From Jaapia argillacea MUCL 33604 (lineage: Eukaryota; Basidiomycota; Agaricomycetes; Jaapiales; Jaapiaceae): DNA of 64,000 nt. Shown here piece after piece: positions 1-11,600 of this stretch (position 1 is its first letter; every line of letters begins with the position of its first letter). Made by a program: the position numbers and the translations under genes. Location of the stretch: the NCBI GenBank assembly GCA_000697665.1, contig KL197714.1, positions 848,728 through 912,727 on the forward strand, in the 5' to 3' direction. Below the pieces are notes generated by a model. The model was not told the origin of the DNA and ran no database searches. It worked only from the letters and a program-made list of their open reading frames with translations.

Positions 1-309
1 CACTTTGATTATCACACGTCCTGAATCTTCAACATAGGCCAACTTTTGGGAGGTAGCAACCTGTTCCGTGACATAAGTGACGTTACCTGGAAAGCATCAA
101 AGCCCTGATCAGGGGGGTCATCACAACGAGAGACAAGACCGAGACTCACCCCAAGTGAGGTTATCGTAAGACCCAAAAAAGTCCCATCCATTGAAGAAAG
201 TCTGGCCAGAGTAGTCCCTGATGAGCTGGTACGGAGGCGAGGGCTGCGCAACGGTGACCGGAGACACAACAGAGAGCGCGAAGAGAACCAATGCAGCGAA
301 CATGGCCAT
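1..309 (-). CDS. GH16 family glucanase, 5' end (partial)
   Basis: This is the N-terminal part of a secreted endo-1,3(4)-beta-glucanase-like protein of glycoside hydrolase family 16, truncated by the left edge of the window. Exon 1 runs from 309 down to 150 and exon 2 from 86 to the edge; the intron between (87-149) has GTGAGT and CAG ends and restores the frame. Residues 1-20 form a hydrophobic signal peptide beginning MAMFAALVLFALS. The mature start (YQLIRDYSGQTFFNGWDFF) followed by NLTWGNVTYV matches the conserved opening of fungal GH16 proteins, which act on cell-wall or extracellular beta-glucans. An upstream in-frame Met at 408 would add 33 residues before the signal peptide and is less likely. 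The catalytic ExDxxE region lies outside the window, so activity cannot be judged. Confidence 0.8.
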
Positions 310-2260
310 TGACGGTTTCCCGACGAGACAATCAACGAACGAGGATGTGGGAGATGAACAAGCCCTACAAGCGCCCAACGTCGTCCCGTCCGCAAACTTA
401 TGAAACAAGGAACCAGAAAGTCAGAGTTAGAACGAAGCGCAAGAATAAGTATGGACTAGCTCTTTATCGGTTGGCCTCATTATGTACCCCCCAACCTAAA
501 TCGCCCAGAGAACGCCGAGCGATCGGGACTAACATCCTGGATGTGTCCGGGGAAGAGAAGGTCGTGATTAACCGCCTCATGTTCAATGGCAAGGCGATAC
601 AATGATAGCGCGAAACAATGGCTGTGCTTGATATTGAACTATTCAGTCACGTGCACTTCAATGAGAGATACAGATAAGCAGCTGCTGACGGACGAAACAA
701 GGACGAGGAGGACACACCCATATGCGCAGAGGTATTCAGAGAATTGGGCGTTCCTGATTGTACGACATCGTACCTCGTTGTAGAACAAAGATAGTCCCGA
801 CTATTTATATCATTACATCTGGCCCGGAATCAGCGTTAAGCTCGAACGAGATGATTGATGGGGAAGGATCATCGCACAAAACCCGCAGCCGAGGTTAAGG
901 GTGTTACATTTATATGCACAGGTATGGGAAAGGGGCTCTATATAGTACACCCGGGCGCTGGGGGGAGGCAAGTCACTTACACCATGAGGCAGTCGGAAAG
1001 CGGAAGAAACTTACCGCCAGGCTTGTTCTGATTCCCTCTCAAAAGTCTACATCAACCGGATCGGGACCCTTCAATTTCATGCCAGACACCAAGAGCGATT
1101 GCCAAGAACAGACTTCCGCTTTTGACGCACAGTCACCAGCTTGGCGATCTGCATTGCGCTACAAGACATGTAGGAGGGAGATCGTCGTAGCCATAACACG
1201 CAATGCCCAGATGATGGTTTAAGAAACGCCGACGAGGGCATTCGTAGGACACCTCCACGAGTAGAACCCAGAGAAAGCGATCGAAGAATGGAAGCCGCAA
1301 AGCAAGTTTTCCGATGAAACTGCTCTGGGGAGGTGTTTCCTTCGTAGTTGTGAGAGGATAAGCGTCGCGTTGATGGTTGCTATTTTACAAGGCGATGATG
1401 AGAAATAAGGACTGAACAAATAGGTACGATGAAATGCTTACAGGTATCCCGTCGGTTGCTAGTGGCCGTCACCGCCAATCTACGTCCTTCACGAACCCTA
1501 GCACGTGACATCTGCAAGTGACTCTGCAATGGCATGGGACAAGGTTTGTGCGGAAGAAGATCAGAGTGGCGCAAATATCCAAAGATCCTGGGTTGTGTGA
1601 ACCTGAAGGGGTTGCGAAGGCAGGCGGAATGCATAGGTAGCAGTCGTGAGGCCAACTCCATTGTCAAGGAACGCGAAACGTACCCAGCAGGGATACTCTC
1701 CTCGTTTCCAGGATACATGCAGAGTCCAACTTGCAGTAGAATCTTTACGTTCGTGATCAAGCCTGACCAGTTATCCAACACTCCGAATAATGAGACAGGG
1801 TATGCTCCGAATGGGGCCGGTTGGGGTAGTTCGACGGAGCAAAACCGATATTTGGAGATGGTCTCAAAGGTCAAACATATTGACCCTTCCTAGGTCCGTC
1901 CATCTGGTAGGATGAAAAAACACGGTGCTAGGAGGGCGCAGACTCCTAGGTCACAATGAGCATCGAGTGTCCGCCATGGCACGTGGATGCGTATCAGCCG
2001 GAATCCACAACGGATAGAGGGTAGGATTCAGACTGGTGCAATTTTTGCTCAGCTGTCTGAAGGTGTTCGCAAACAAGAGGAAATTTCGCTAAAATTTGGC
2101 AAGGACTGGGGACATACACAAAAGAAACAAGTTGAAGGTTGGCGCAAGGTGGGCATCAGCAGCACTGGGATGAATTCGTGGCGCGTGTATCGGCGTTTCC
2201 CGGAGTCGACTTTCGTGCCAGAAACCACAAAAATCCAGCAGCTCTCAACCTCCCTTCGTC
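310..2260. other. No recognised gene
   Basis: Almost 2 kb without a gene I can support. Two overlapping open stretches (1380-1874 minus, 1534-1893 plus) cover the same bases in opposite directions. Neither resembles a known family nor shows consistent splice structure. The 300-500 bp next to each flanking gene probably hold the promoters of the GH16 gene (leftward) and of the subunit k gene (rightward). Confidence 0.5.
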
Positions 2261-2693
2261 ATGTCTTAGTGCGTTCCCTGCTCTTATTTTTCTCGCCAGC
2301 GTTATTAACGAAGTTTGGTACCAGCGTAATCTTCGGCCGTGCCATCAAACCCGAGTTCCTTGCCATTGGTACACTGTTAGGAACGACAGTCGTCGCAATG
2401 TCCTCGATGGGTGGCAAGAAGGAGGCTGCTGGACAAACAATCCAACAAGTCAAGGAGAGCGTCAAGATTGACGCCAGCTCAAAGTGCGTTTGTTACCATC
2501 CTTGACCGTGCTCCGACGTGTTTTCGGTGCTAACGCGTGTTTTGTTACCCTGTACTTTGCAGAGAGGAGGAAGACTTGTAAGTGCTACTCTACTGTTTCT
2601 TGCTTCGCAAAGGTCGGGTATTCGACGACTGACGCAAGGTTTGATAGTATCAAGAAGTTCATTGCGGACGCTGAGAAGGACTCAAAACACTAG
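2261..2693 (+). CDS. ATP19: ATP synthase subunit k (Atp19-like)
   Basis: This small membrane subunit belongs to the Fo part of mitochondrial ATP synthase and is associated with the dimer form of the enzyme. Four coding exons are inferred: 2261-2268, 2325-2483, 2563-2577 and 2639-2693, giving 78 residues. The first exon has only 8 coding bases (ATGTCTTA) and the third only 15. All phases join exactly. The product opens MSYVIFGRAIKPEFLAIGTL, which matches the fungal subunit k start (short lead, GR-x-I-K-P-E/H, then one hydrophobic helix). Its tail ends in FDSIKKFIADAEKDSKH. The single membrane helix covers about residues 13-31. Simple ORF reading would miss it because the start codon sits on a micro-exon. 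Family assignment rests on motif recall. Confidence 0.75.
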
Positions 2694-2989
2694 TGGGAGA
2701 TTAGTCGAGCTGGGTGGTTTGCTGCGTGTAATAGACTTGGAGATGGAGTAGATCTGCAACACACAAACCTCTCTCTTTCCTTCCCCCGTCGTATCTCGTC
2801 ACCTTGAGCACCAGCTTTACCCGACCTTCCCATCATCACATGGTTGCAATCGTTGCCATGCGATGTCGAGACTCGATCCTCCGAAACATCTGAGAGTTGA
2901 TCAGTTTTCGTATCGTAGAAATATAAGACCCCTAGTTTTCTTCAGACGCTCACGACGGCTTTGCGTTGAAAAGTAAATGCCAACGCTGA

Positions 2990-5368
2990 ATGCCCGACGA
3001 GCTAGCCACTCATTACATCCGAATCTATCTTGAACTCCAACTCCATCTCCAAACTCTCGCTAATGCCCAACTCTCCCTCGGTCCACTACCACCCATAACT
3101 GTCTCTACCCTCCAAATGAGCTCCAATCATTCTACTTCATCTGCTACCACTACTATGCCTAGTGAACGCCATTCTTTGAATCATGGGCCGCGCCCATTAC
3201 ATCTCGTTCACAGTAACAACGTAACAAGCAACTTGGATCTCACATCCTCTGTTCCGGCAACAGCGCCTCTCATTCATACAACTCCTTCATCACAATCTTC
3301 ATTCTACGCTTCACCATCACCATCACCCGGTCCTACACCTTTTTCCCCGACTTCGTCATTACTGTTTTCGCCTCCGGTATCTCCGCCTGCTGTAGGCGGT
3401 ACTGGTCCACGCAAAACTTCCCGTCGACAATCTTCGATATCATATTTTTCGAGCAATCATGATAGGGAGTTCCCCCCTACGACTCCTTTACGAAATGGAC
3501 ATGCTCATGCTCCTTCGGGATCGTCGTTGACGCGAAGTACTTCGCTTGGTGTCAAGTCCGGTGCGACCGTCTCGGGTGTGTTGAAAGTGGAAGCGAGGAG
3601 AGCTAGTACGGACTTGGTTGACTCTCCTACTCCTGGGGATCGTGGGCCTCTTACTCTGACTGAAAAGTACGTTCGTTTTTCATCGGTGTGTTGACGAGAG
3701 ATGTTAATGGCGTTGTGGATGTGCTTGTACGAAAAAGGCACGCAGACCTCCTCCATTTTATCGCCCAAAAAGAATCCAAATGTCTCGAACTCCGGTCTTC
3801 ACTTGCAAAAGAAGAAGACGAACTCCTCCAACTGAAGAAGAAATGGGAACGGATCGTTAACCGTGGATTCCAACGTTCCCATGGAGTGCTCAATCACTCC
3901 GTCTCCATCTCTGGTAACAAATCCAATTCGAACAACGGAGGAGGGGGAATGGGGTTTTCGAAAGTACCTTCCGCGAGTTCGGGAAACGGGGTTGGGGGGA
4001 GTGGGAGTGGGAAGGGAGGAGGGGCGGGGTTGGAAGGGTTTAAGGAGAGTGTACAAGGTGTTGGAAGGTTTTTGGTTGCTGGTTTGGGAGAGTTGTCAGC
4101 GACGCACTCATCATCACCTGCTTTGCACCACTCGCATTTACCTTCACCTTTATCATCTCATTCCCCTACTCCCACCCCTTCCACGCCCCCGTCACGACAA
4201 GTACGACGTGGTCATCATTCGAGTTCTCAGTCTCATTCTTCGGTTTCGACTGCGTATACGACTACGGCTAGTACGACTAGTTCGTCGAACCCCAGTCGGT
4301 TGTCTCAGGGATCGTTGACTTCGGGTGGGGAGGAGGATACTGTGTCTCTGGTTCCTGAGGAGGAAGAGGAAGAGTGTTCGAATCTGATGATGGGTCCTAC
4401 AACTGAAGTGCGTTTCAATCTAAGTTGACTTGGGATTTTGTGAGACTAATGGGTTGGTGGGCAGGAACCTATGGGTGTGGTTACAAGCACAGGTACCCGA
4501 AGGAGTTTGGATGCAGTCGGCGAAGAAATGCCAACTTCAAACCCGAACGCCAAGATCCACAGGAGGAAATCAAGAGAGGTTCAGCCACTCCCTCCTTCTC
4601 CTTCCTCACCTCCCTCTACCTCCGACAACAACCAAATGTATACGGACTCGCCTACTATCAAGGCATCCTCTTCGTCTGCTGCTGCTAAGAGGTTGAGTGG
4701 GAGTATGGGAGCGGGGTTGCCGCCTGCTAGCTCGATACCTGGATTGGGACCTTTGGGCTCTGTGCTTGTGGGGAGTGTGGGGAAGAAGTGGGAGGAGTTG
4801 CAGAAGGGGCCGACGTGAGTGTTTTTCAGACTGTTTGTTATTTGGATGAGAGGGCTTCGTCGGCTTTGGCTGCGCTATGCGTTACGCAGATCATTCTCGG
4901 TATTCATTTCGCTGTTGAGCTGCGGACTGGCGATCATGGCGCCTTTTACGCGTCTTTTTCATTCTCTTTACGTCGCCTTTCGTCCCACCCTCGCTCCGAT
5001 GCTGATCATTACTCCCTAACAGGTTCACCAAGAACCAAAAACGAGCTTCGGTGCTGTTCTCGGACGTCTCGCAGTCGATATTCGCTGCGTTCGCTTCACC
5101 TGGTCATATCCATCCTCCTTCATCTTCTTCGCCCTTGACCAACTCGCCAGACCCACGTTCCTCGCTCTCGCTGTCTTCTGCTACGCCGTCGCCCTTGACC
5201 ACCCACGCCAAAGGGACGTTCATGTCGTCACTGTTGGATGATGATGATACATTTGATGGAGGGTTGGGCAGTGTGTTGATGCCGGATACTATGAAACCTC
5301 TTGTGCCGACTGCGAGACCTGTGCAGGTGAAGGCGAAGCAGGATGACGATGATGATTGGAATTGGTAG
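2990..5368 (+). CDS. DUF4048-like coiled-coil/disordered protein
   Basis: Four exons are inferred: 2990-3666, 3738-4407, 4465-4814 and 5023-5368, coding for 680 residues. The recognisable core begins at the first junction. It reads TEKHADLLHFIAQKESKCLE and continues into a charged heptad-like stretch ending in LKKKWERIV, which resembles the core of the fungal DUF4048 family. The N-terminal third and most of the rest are low-complexity Ser/Thr/Pro. The C-terminus ends in an acidic DDDDDWNW tail, which may act as a binding peptide. Acceptor 3737 was preferred over an earlier AG because it gives a 71-nt intron and a cleaner core; the other would give a 32-nt intron. The third intron (208 nt) is unusually long for this window. 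Molecular function is unknown; a vesicle or cytoskeletal adaptor role is only a guess. Confidence 0.7.
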
Positions 5369-6427
5369 GCGTCGTTCGTTGGCTGTCGTTGATCTCTATC
5401 GTTATTTTATTTTCTGATATTTGGAGGGAACCGTTGGAGAAATGGACGATGGGGCTATTCGTCACTCCTTGCATTTCGCACAACTTCGGTCATTTACACA
5501 CATTGCATCTGTTCTAGTTCTGTTCGATAGTATACCATCTGGAGTTTTGGATAATACACACATTGAATGTGCCGTAGTGTGGTGCATGGTCCTGCTGGTT
5601 ATTCGGGGACCCCGGGCGAGACGCGAAGAAATTCATTGCATGTCTCCCTCGGCTCGTTTCTCTGCTGCATTCATATCGTCGAGGTCTATGAAGGCCCAAG
5701 TTTACAATGGTAGGATCTATTGCTTTATCGTGGGCCATCTGAGATAGTTGCCCTAATAATGCAATGGAGTGACTTGTGCTGGGCTGCTTCGCACGGAAGA
5801 CCCCGATTGAGGGATGGACACTTGCCATTGTGCCTCGAATGTCTGCGAAGTCCTGTACCAGCGCCTCTCTTGCGCACAGCTCATCCCCCTACTCCCGTAT
5901 AACTCCGTTCCCCGCCTACCCACCATTGGCTTGCAATTCCTGTCAACTAGCCGCCGGGTCGATCTTTGCGCGGTAACACGTTGTGAGGTACTGCTTTTAG
6001 GCGCAAGGCAGGCCTTTCAACATCTCGGACTCGGAAGGTCCTGAGAGTCGTGCCCTGTTGGAGGCAGTGTTCGGCCTTGTAATATCGTCAGACAAGTGAC
6101 AAGGTTCCCGGGAATCGTTTGGAATCTTGGACCCACTACAGCAGCCCCCCTTATGTTGCACTGTCATCAGTGATCCAGTTGAGAGGTCGTTGCTTGTTTC
6201 CTGTTTCTGTGTTTCTAGTTTGGGGTTATTCCTTTTTCTTGTAAGTGGCGTCGTCATGTCCCTCTGTATATAAGCCAAATGAACTTCCGAGTCAAGGTCT
6301 CCTGCTGCGCGTTCACTTTTTTTCCCTCTTGCCATCTCGGGCCTCTCGAATCACCACTGCCGCCCGGGGGACACTGCCACCCCACCTCTCCGTTCGATTA
6401 AGAGGTTGAAATCGAGCTCGTGAAACC
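5369..6427. other. Intergenic, promoter of the next gene
   Basis: About 1 kb between two co-directional genes. No coding stretch with family similarity or coherent splicing was seen. The last 250 bp hold a TATATAAG element and pyrimidine-rich stretches expected of a basidiomycete promoter for the gene starting at 6428. Confidence 0.5.
6267..6274 (+). promoter_or_regulatory. TATA-like element
   Basis: TATATAAG lies about 155 bp upstream of the start codon at 6428. It suits a TATA box with a leader of roughly 100-130 nt, but no transcript data are visible. Confidence 0.35.
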
Positions 6428-8445
6428 ATGTCCTATATCACCCATCCCCAATACCAGATGTTGGCAACCAGACCTCCTCCTATGGGCTGGGTGGGCGCTT
6501 GGCCTCCACCAGTTGGCTGGGGTCCACTCCCACCAGGATTTCCGGGACCTCCTCCTGCTCCCACAGGCGTACCGGTCAACCCCAATCAATGGGCTCAAGG
6601 CCAATGGGTCTTCAATCCAGCATTTCGAGCGCTAGCGTACCCTGGCCTCGGTCAGCCGGGCGTCCCTCCAAACTATCCCGTTCAGCTTTTATCGCAATGG
6701 GCGGCTCCTTGGCAGTCGTGGGGCGTTCCACAGAATCAAGTCCCCGCCGGCGCGAATGCCAATTACAATCCGAACAAGAGGGTGCCGAGGCCTCCTGACC
6801 CTAGTTATTGGGAGACGAAGCTTACAGATAATGGATTGGGGTTGGAGAACATGCATATTAGGTGTGTTGGTTATCGGTGTGGCTCTGGATGAGTGCTGAT
6901 GGGTATTCGGTGTAGAGCTGATGACCCTGCTCCTACCACCGATCTCCATGTTCCTGAAACTCCTTGGACGTGGGCTCCACAGGGACTTCCAGATAATAAT
7001 GATCAGGGTAGACGCGCGTCGAGTTCTCGGGATACCGCACAAGATCAACGAGTTTCACAGGGTCAAGGTCGTCCTCAAGATCAAAGTCGACAGTCTTCGT
7101 CATCTTATCCACAACAATCGTCCCAGCAACAATCATCAAGTAGACAATCTTCCTCATCGTACCCACAACCTTCGTCGTACCCACAGCAGCCTTCGTCTTC
7201 ATATCCACAGTCGGGCTCGGGGTCTTTCCCACCTCCTACATCCTTTCCTCAACCTTCGTCGTATGATTCCCAGCGACCATCTCCCAATCGTGCTTCTCGT
7301 TCGGGTGAGCCATCCCCGACAGACCCAGGTCGTAGACAAGTCTACGAATACCCAACCTATCGCTCCTCTTCATCCCGCTCACCAGAGCCAAACTCTCGTT
7401 ATCAAGACCGAGATCGCCGCCATCATACAGACCCTTCCCCACAATCCCGAGATTCTCTGGGAGCCAGCAGTCATCACCATCGCACTTCCACACAGCCCCG
7501 AACACCCACCCGCTCATCCTCTCGAGAACCAGAGACTTTCACTGCCAAACGAGAACTCCAACCAACTTTCTCTCCTAATATCATTCGCACACCAGGTCAT
7601 ACTCGTAATGCGAGTTTGGATGGTGATGGGAATCGGACTCCGACGAGAAATGGGGTGTCGTCGTCGTACCAATCTAATAGTCTTGGACCTATCGCCGAGG
7701 CGAGTTCATCGAGTCAATATTATCAGTCCCGACAGGCAGCTCCACTACGCGCTGCTGCAACCGTACCTGCCGATGCATTCATCCCACCACCAATGGTGGG
7801 CTCCTACCCTTCCCGTACGACAAACCCCAACCCCATCACCAACTCCTCTCGTTACACCGACGAGCCCGATTCGATGCTGAGCCCATTGGCAGTGACCATC
7901 CCTCCACAAGGCCCTCCTCAAGCCCGTCCACTCGCACGTCATCATTCCGAACCTCCAACCGACTATCGTACAACTCAAGAAGCTCCTGTAGCACAACGAC
8001 GTAGTGATCGGTCTACACCACATCCTCGTGGTAACCCTTTCCCCCAACCGCCAGTCGATCGATCCCATCAGAGTGTATATGGTTCGATGCCCACGCCGAG
8101 CGCTCAGCGACCCGCTGTTTCTCCTCGACGACGCCTTCGGAAGGGCTTTTGGAATCGTCGTGGTGATCATCTTACGCATGATGGGTTCATCGTGTATGCT
8201 CCTCCAGAGAGAGCGAACCCGTCCGAGTTGAGTGATTATCCATCTACGCTGGATGGGTACCGGAATCATAAAGGGGAGTTTATGAGATATGATCCGGCGA
8301 GGCAGGAGTTGCCAGAGTCTATGACCCTTCGTGGAGAACCTCCTAGAATACCTTATGCAAGTGTACGTTGAATATCCCTTTCTGTTCTTGTTCGCATATC
8401 TGACAACGTTCTGCACAGTTTATCGAATACGTCATGGGCGTGTAG
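6428..8445 (+). CDS. Proline/serine-rich protein of unknown function
   Basis: Three exons (6428-6861, 6916-8362, 8419-8445) code for 635 residues. Residues 1-120 are extremely rich in Pro, Gly and Trp, with repeated PPPxGW patterns. A short folded-looking piece follows (about 125-170, PPDPSYWETKL to ETPWTWAP). Residues 190-520 are Ser/Gln/Arg/Pro low complexity with tyrosine-containing SSSYPQ repeats. About 80 residues near the end (RRRLRKGFWNRRGDHLTHD and onward to SMTLRGEPPRIPYA) look conserved rather than disordered. The final exon is only 27 nt and ends FIEYVMGV. The Y/Q/S-rich middle is typical of proteins that phase-separate or bind RNA, but that is inference. No named domain was recognised. 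It converges with the ligase gene on the other strand 202 bp downstream. Confidence 0.75.
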
Positions 8446-8647
8446 CATCGCTCGGTTTGCGAAGCGTGTTTTGGTGCACGTTGATGTTGTGTTACTTATG
8501 GATCAGTCGCTATCAATTTATCTGTTCATAACGCAGAGTGCAACTACAGTGAAATACAACAGGATCCGTATATAAGACGAAGAATAAGTCAATCCAATCA
8601 GCAAGCACATAGGTAGAGTTGTGAGTAGCATAAGATCTGGAAAACTT

Positions 8648-11600
8648 CTATAGGCCCGATCCACCATGCATAAGTTCCATGTGGTCATAAATACCGTCAC
8701 CCTTGGGGAATGTCTCGAGACAGACCCAGCAGGTGTGAGTTTGGCACCGAATGCATGTCATATGGTTGCATCCTTCGGCCTTTTCGATGAGTGACTTGCA
8801 CCCAGGGCAGGGTTTGACATTGTGCGTATCTGTCCATTCTTTGAACAGGGCCTCGTACCCGTCCTCCCGATCGGCGCATGTGATGTCTTCGTGATATTCG
8901 ACATGACAGTGGGGACAGATTCGAATGAGACATGAAGGACACTGCACGACTGTACCCGGAGGAGCCGTTCGGTAGATTTCAGGGCAGTCCGGTGTAGGGC
9001 AGTAGTAGAACTCCGATGGATGCGAGTGAACATGCGAGAGAAATGCTGAGTGTGCAACCTTCTCGAAGTCGCGGGTCGAAAGGTGCTTTTGAGCGACGTG
9101 GAGGGATATTCGGGAAGAGCATGTTGCTTCATACCCCAAGCACGCCAAGGGGAACATCGTATCACTGGCCGAAAGGAGATACGAAACAAGGCAAGATTTG
9201 CACCACGAATGGCCACAGGACAGGGTCACAGGGACGGTCGGTTCGCCGAGACAGACTGGACATTCAGCGTCGGTCAGGGACCTGTTACCAGGATGATCCT
9301 CTTGAAGCCGCGTAACGACTTCCTGAACTGAGTCATGTAGGTTGTCATCTCCCCGGACGATCAGAACACGTCGAGCGGAGTCCAGCCTAATGTTTTCGGG
9401 ACCCACCCGCTCTTGCAGGGACAAGATTTGAGGATCCATGAAGACACGAATCAGTCGCCCAACTAGAGGAATGATCCGAATCTTCAGGTTTCGGAGTCGG
9501 GTAACTTCAGCTATCAGTATCTCCCGAACCTTTGCCCGATTAGAGGCTGGACCGAACAGCGTCAACTTTCTTATCCTAGGATCGATCTGGATATCGAGGG
9601 GACGGTTCTGCCGCTCTACGCCCCGCAGATAGATTACACCTGCTTGCGTGGCGAAAAGTGGATCCCACACAAATTCCCCATCTTCCCTCACGTCCTCCCC
9701 ACGAAGGAGTGTCTCGAATCGATTCTTCAGCCTACTGAGAGTCGAGAGATCATCGCTCATTAACCTGAGGAACACAGGAGGAGTGCAATTTTGGTCAGGA
9801 TTCCCAAAGTGGAAGGAAATGGTGCTGGAGTCATGTGCGATGAGAGCCAGCTCGCGGAGTCGGTCGATGTCGTTCCTCAACAGAGCGAAGATATTGGCGG
9901 GAAGTGTGTACGATAGCGATTGAACGTGAGTTGTCCGGAGAGGCCTATTCCCAATCGGCTTGTGTCGATAGTCGGAGAGAGCCTGTGCCGCAGCTTTCGC
10001 GAAATGAGGAGCCATGAAGTAAGCGCGGGCGTGGACTAAGCCGCCTGGATAAGGGGGTGGGGGCACGTCGAAGTTCACAACATCGCCGTGCTCCTCCAGC
10101 AACTCTCGAATACTCCGGATGGCATCCTTCAGCGAAGAATAGTTGGGACGCTCCAACATGGCGCCTTCATTCCTGCCAAATTTATTGATATCCTTCGTGG
10201 TAACGTTGGTGGGGAGGTCATCGAACCGAACATTATGATCGCCAATCATGGGCAAACCGTCGTACAACTTGGCTCTTACCCAAGAGCCTCGCAACTCGAG
10301 CCCGTTTGCTGCTGCGACTACTTGTTCAGCCTGTCCAAGGGAGGAGTAGCCAGCGAATGCGGTTACACTTGGGGCTTCCCAAGTGACTTGTACACATGTA
10401 TTCTGCAATGAGCCAGTCCCGCCGTGCCAGTTATTGGGAGGCATGCGAGCAGAGATGGTATTATCGAAGATCTGGCATCCATTAAGAACGGAAGCGGCCT
10501 GTGTGGCGTCTGCAGCATTGGCGAACTTTGCCCTAGCAGTCGAGGACATGGGGTCTCGATTCACTTTCACCGAGGTCACATCACCAAACGGTGCCAGAAC
10601 GTCATGGAGGTCATGCGCTTCGGTGTAGTTGGGGAGGTTGCCGATTATGATCCAATGTGATTCCGCCCCAGTCGTCACTTCTTTGACTTCAAAACCGGGA
10701 CCAAAGTGAACTTTGGTAGATCGAAGGAGTCTGAGGGTCAACGTCTCAGAGGGTTTCCTCACAGGGTGAGATGTTGAACGATGCGAATCCTACATTCGTT
10801 CGTCAGTTCTGGAGGGGAAGAATTTCAAGAGAATCACTTACTGAACCAAACTCCGAACCAGACGGCTGACGCTGCGCAGGGCGACCCGTGGCGCTTTGTT
10901 CAACCCGTGTGGATGGGAGCGATGGCTGATAGCTAGGATGGGAAGGGGTGGGACGGGGGTGAGGAAAATGGGGTGGAGGGTCATGGCTACGAGGAAACGA
11001 AGTGAAGGGGGTTCGGTCGACAGATCGAGGGGCCGAGGGAAACTTCTGGCGAACGAGTCCGGGAGGCGCACTGAGATCTTGAGGGAGAGAGGGAGCACGG
11101 GCCGGGGCCAGCTTCTGGTCTGCCAAACTGGGCGGGGCGGCGTTCGAGCTGCACGAGTAGGTCTGACGCTCCTGTGGACTACAATGCTCAAATTTACACC
11201 AGCGCCCATTCTCACACACCCCTCGAATCCAGTTACGGCACAAGTGTGGGGGTACCTGGAATCTTGAGGGCTCCAGAGCTACGGAATGTACTTGTCGTGA
11301 CCTGGGCCCAAGCACGGAAGACAACGGGGTAGGGTGCACTTGAGGTTTTATTCTTGGTTTGGGCGGAAGGATGGGCAACTTGACTGTGGGATTGGGATAA
11401 AGAAACTGATCCATCTCGTCCGAAACGCAGGGTTTTGACCTAATTACCTCGTCCCCAAGAATCCTCGTGGGCGAATCCGACAACGGAGAATCCTGAAAGC
11501 CAGTCAGACACAGAAATACAGTTTAATATCGGAGCAACGAACTCGGCTGATGATAGCCGTTCTTCTGCGTCGATTGCGTCCATGCCTTGTCCAACGCTGT

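Noticed and set aside
1380-1893. Overlapping open frames of 164 (minus) and 119 (plus) codons
   Set aside because: They occupy the same bases on opposite strands, match no family and show no intron pattern, unlike nearly every accepted gene here.
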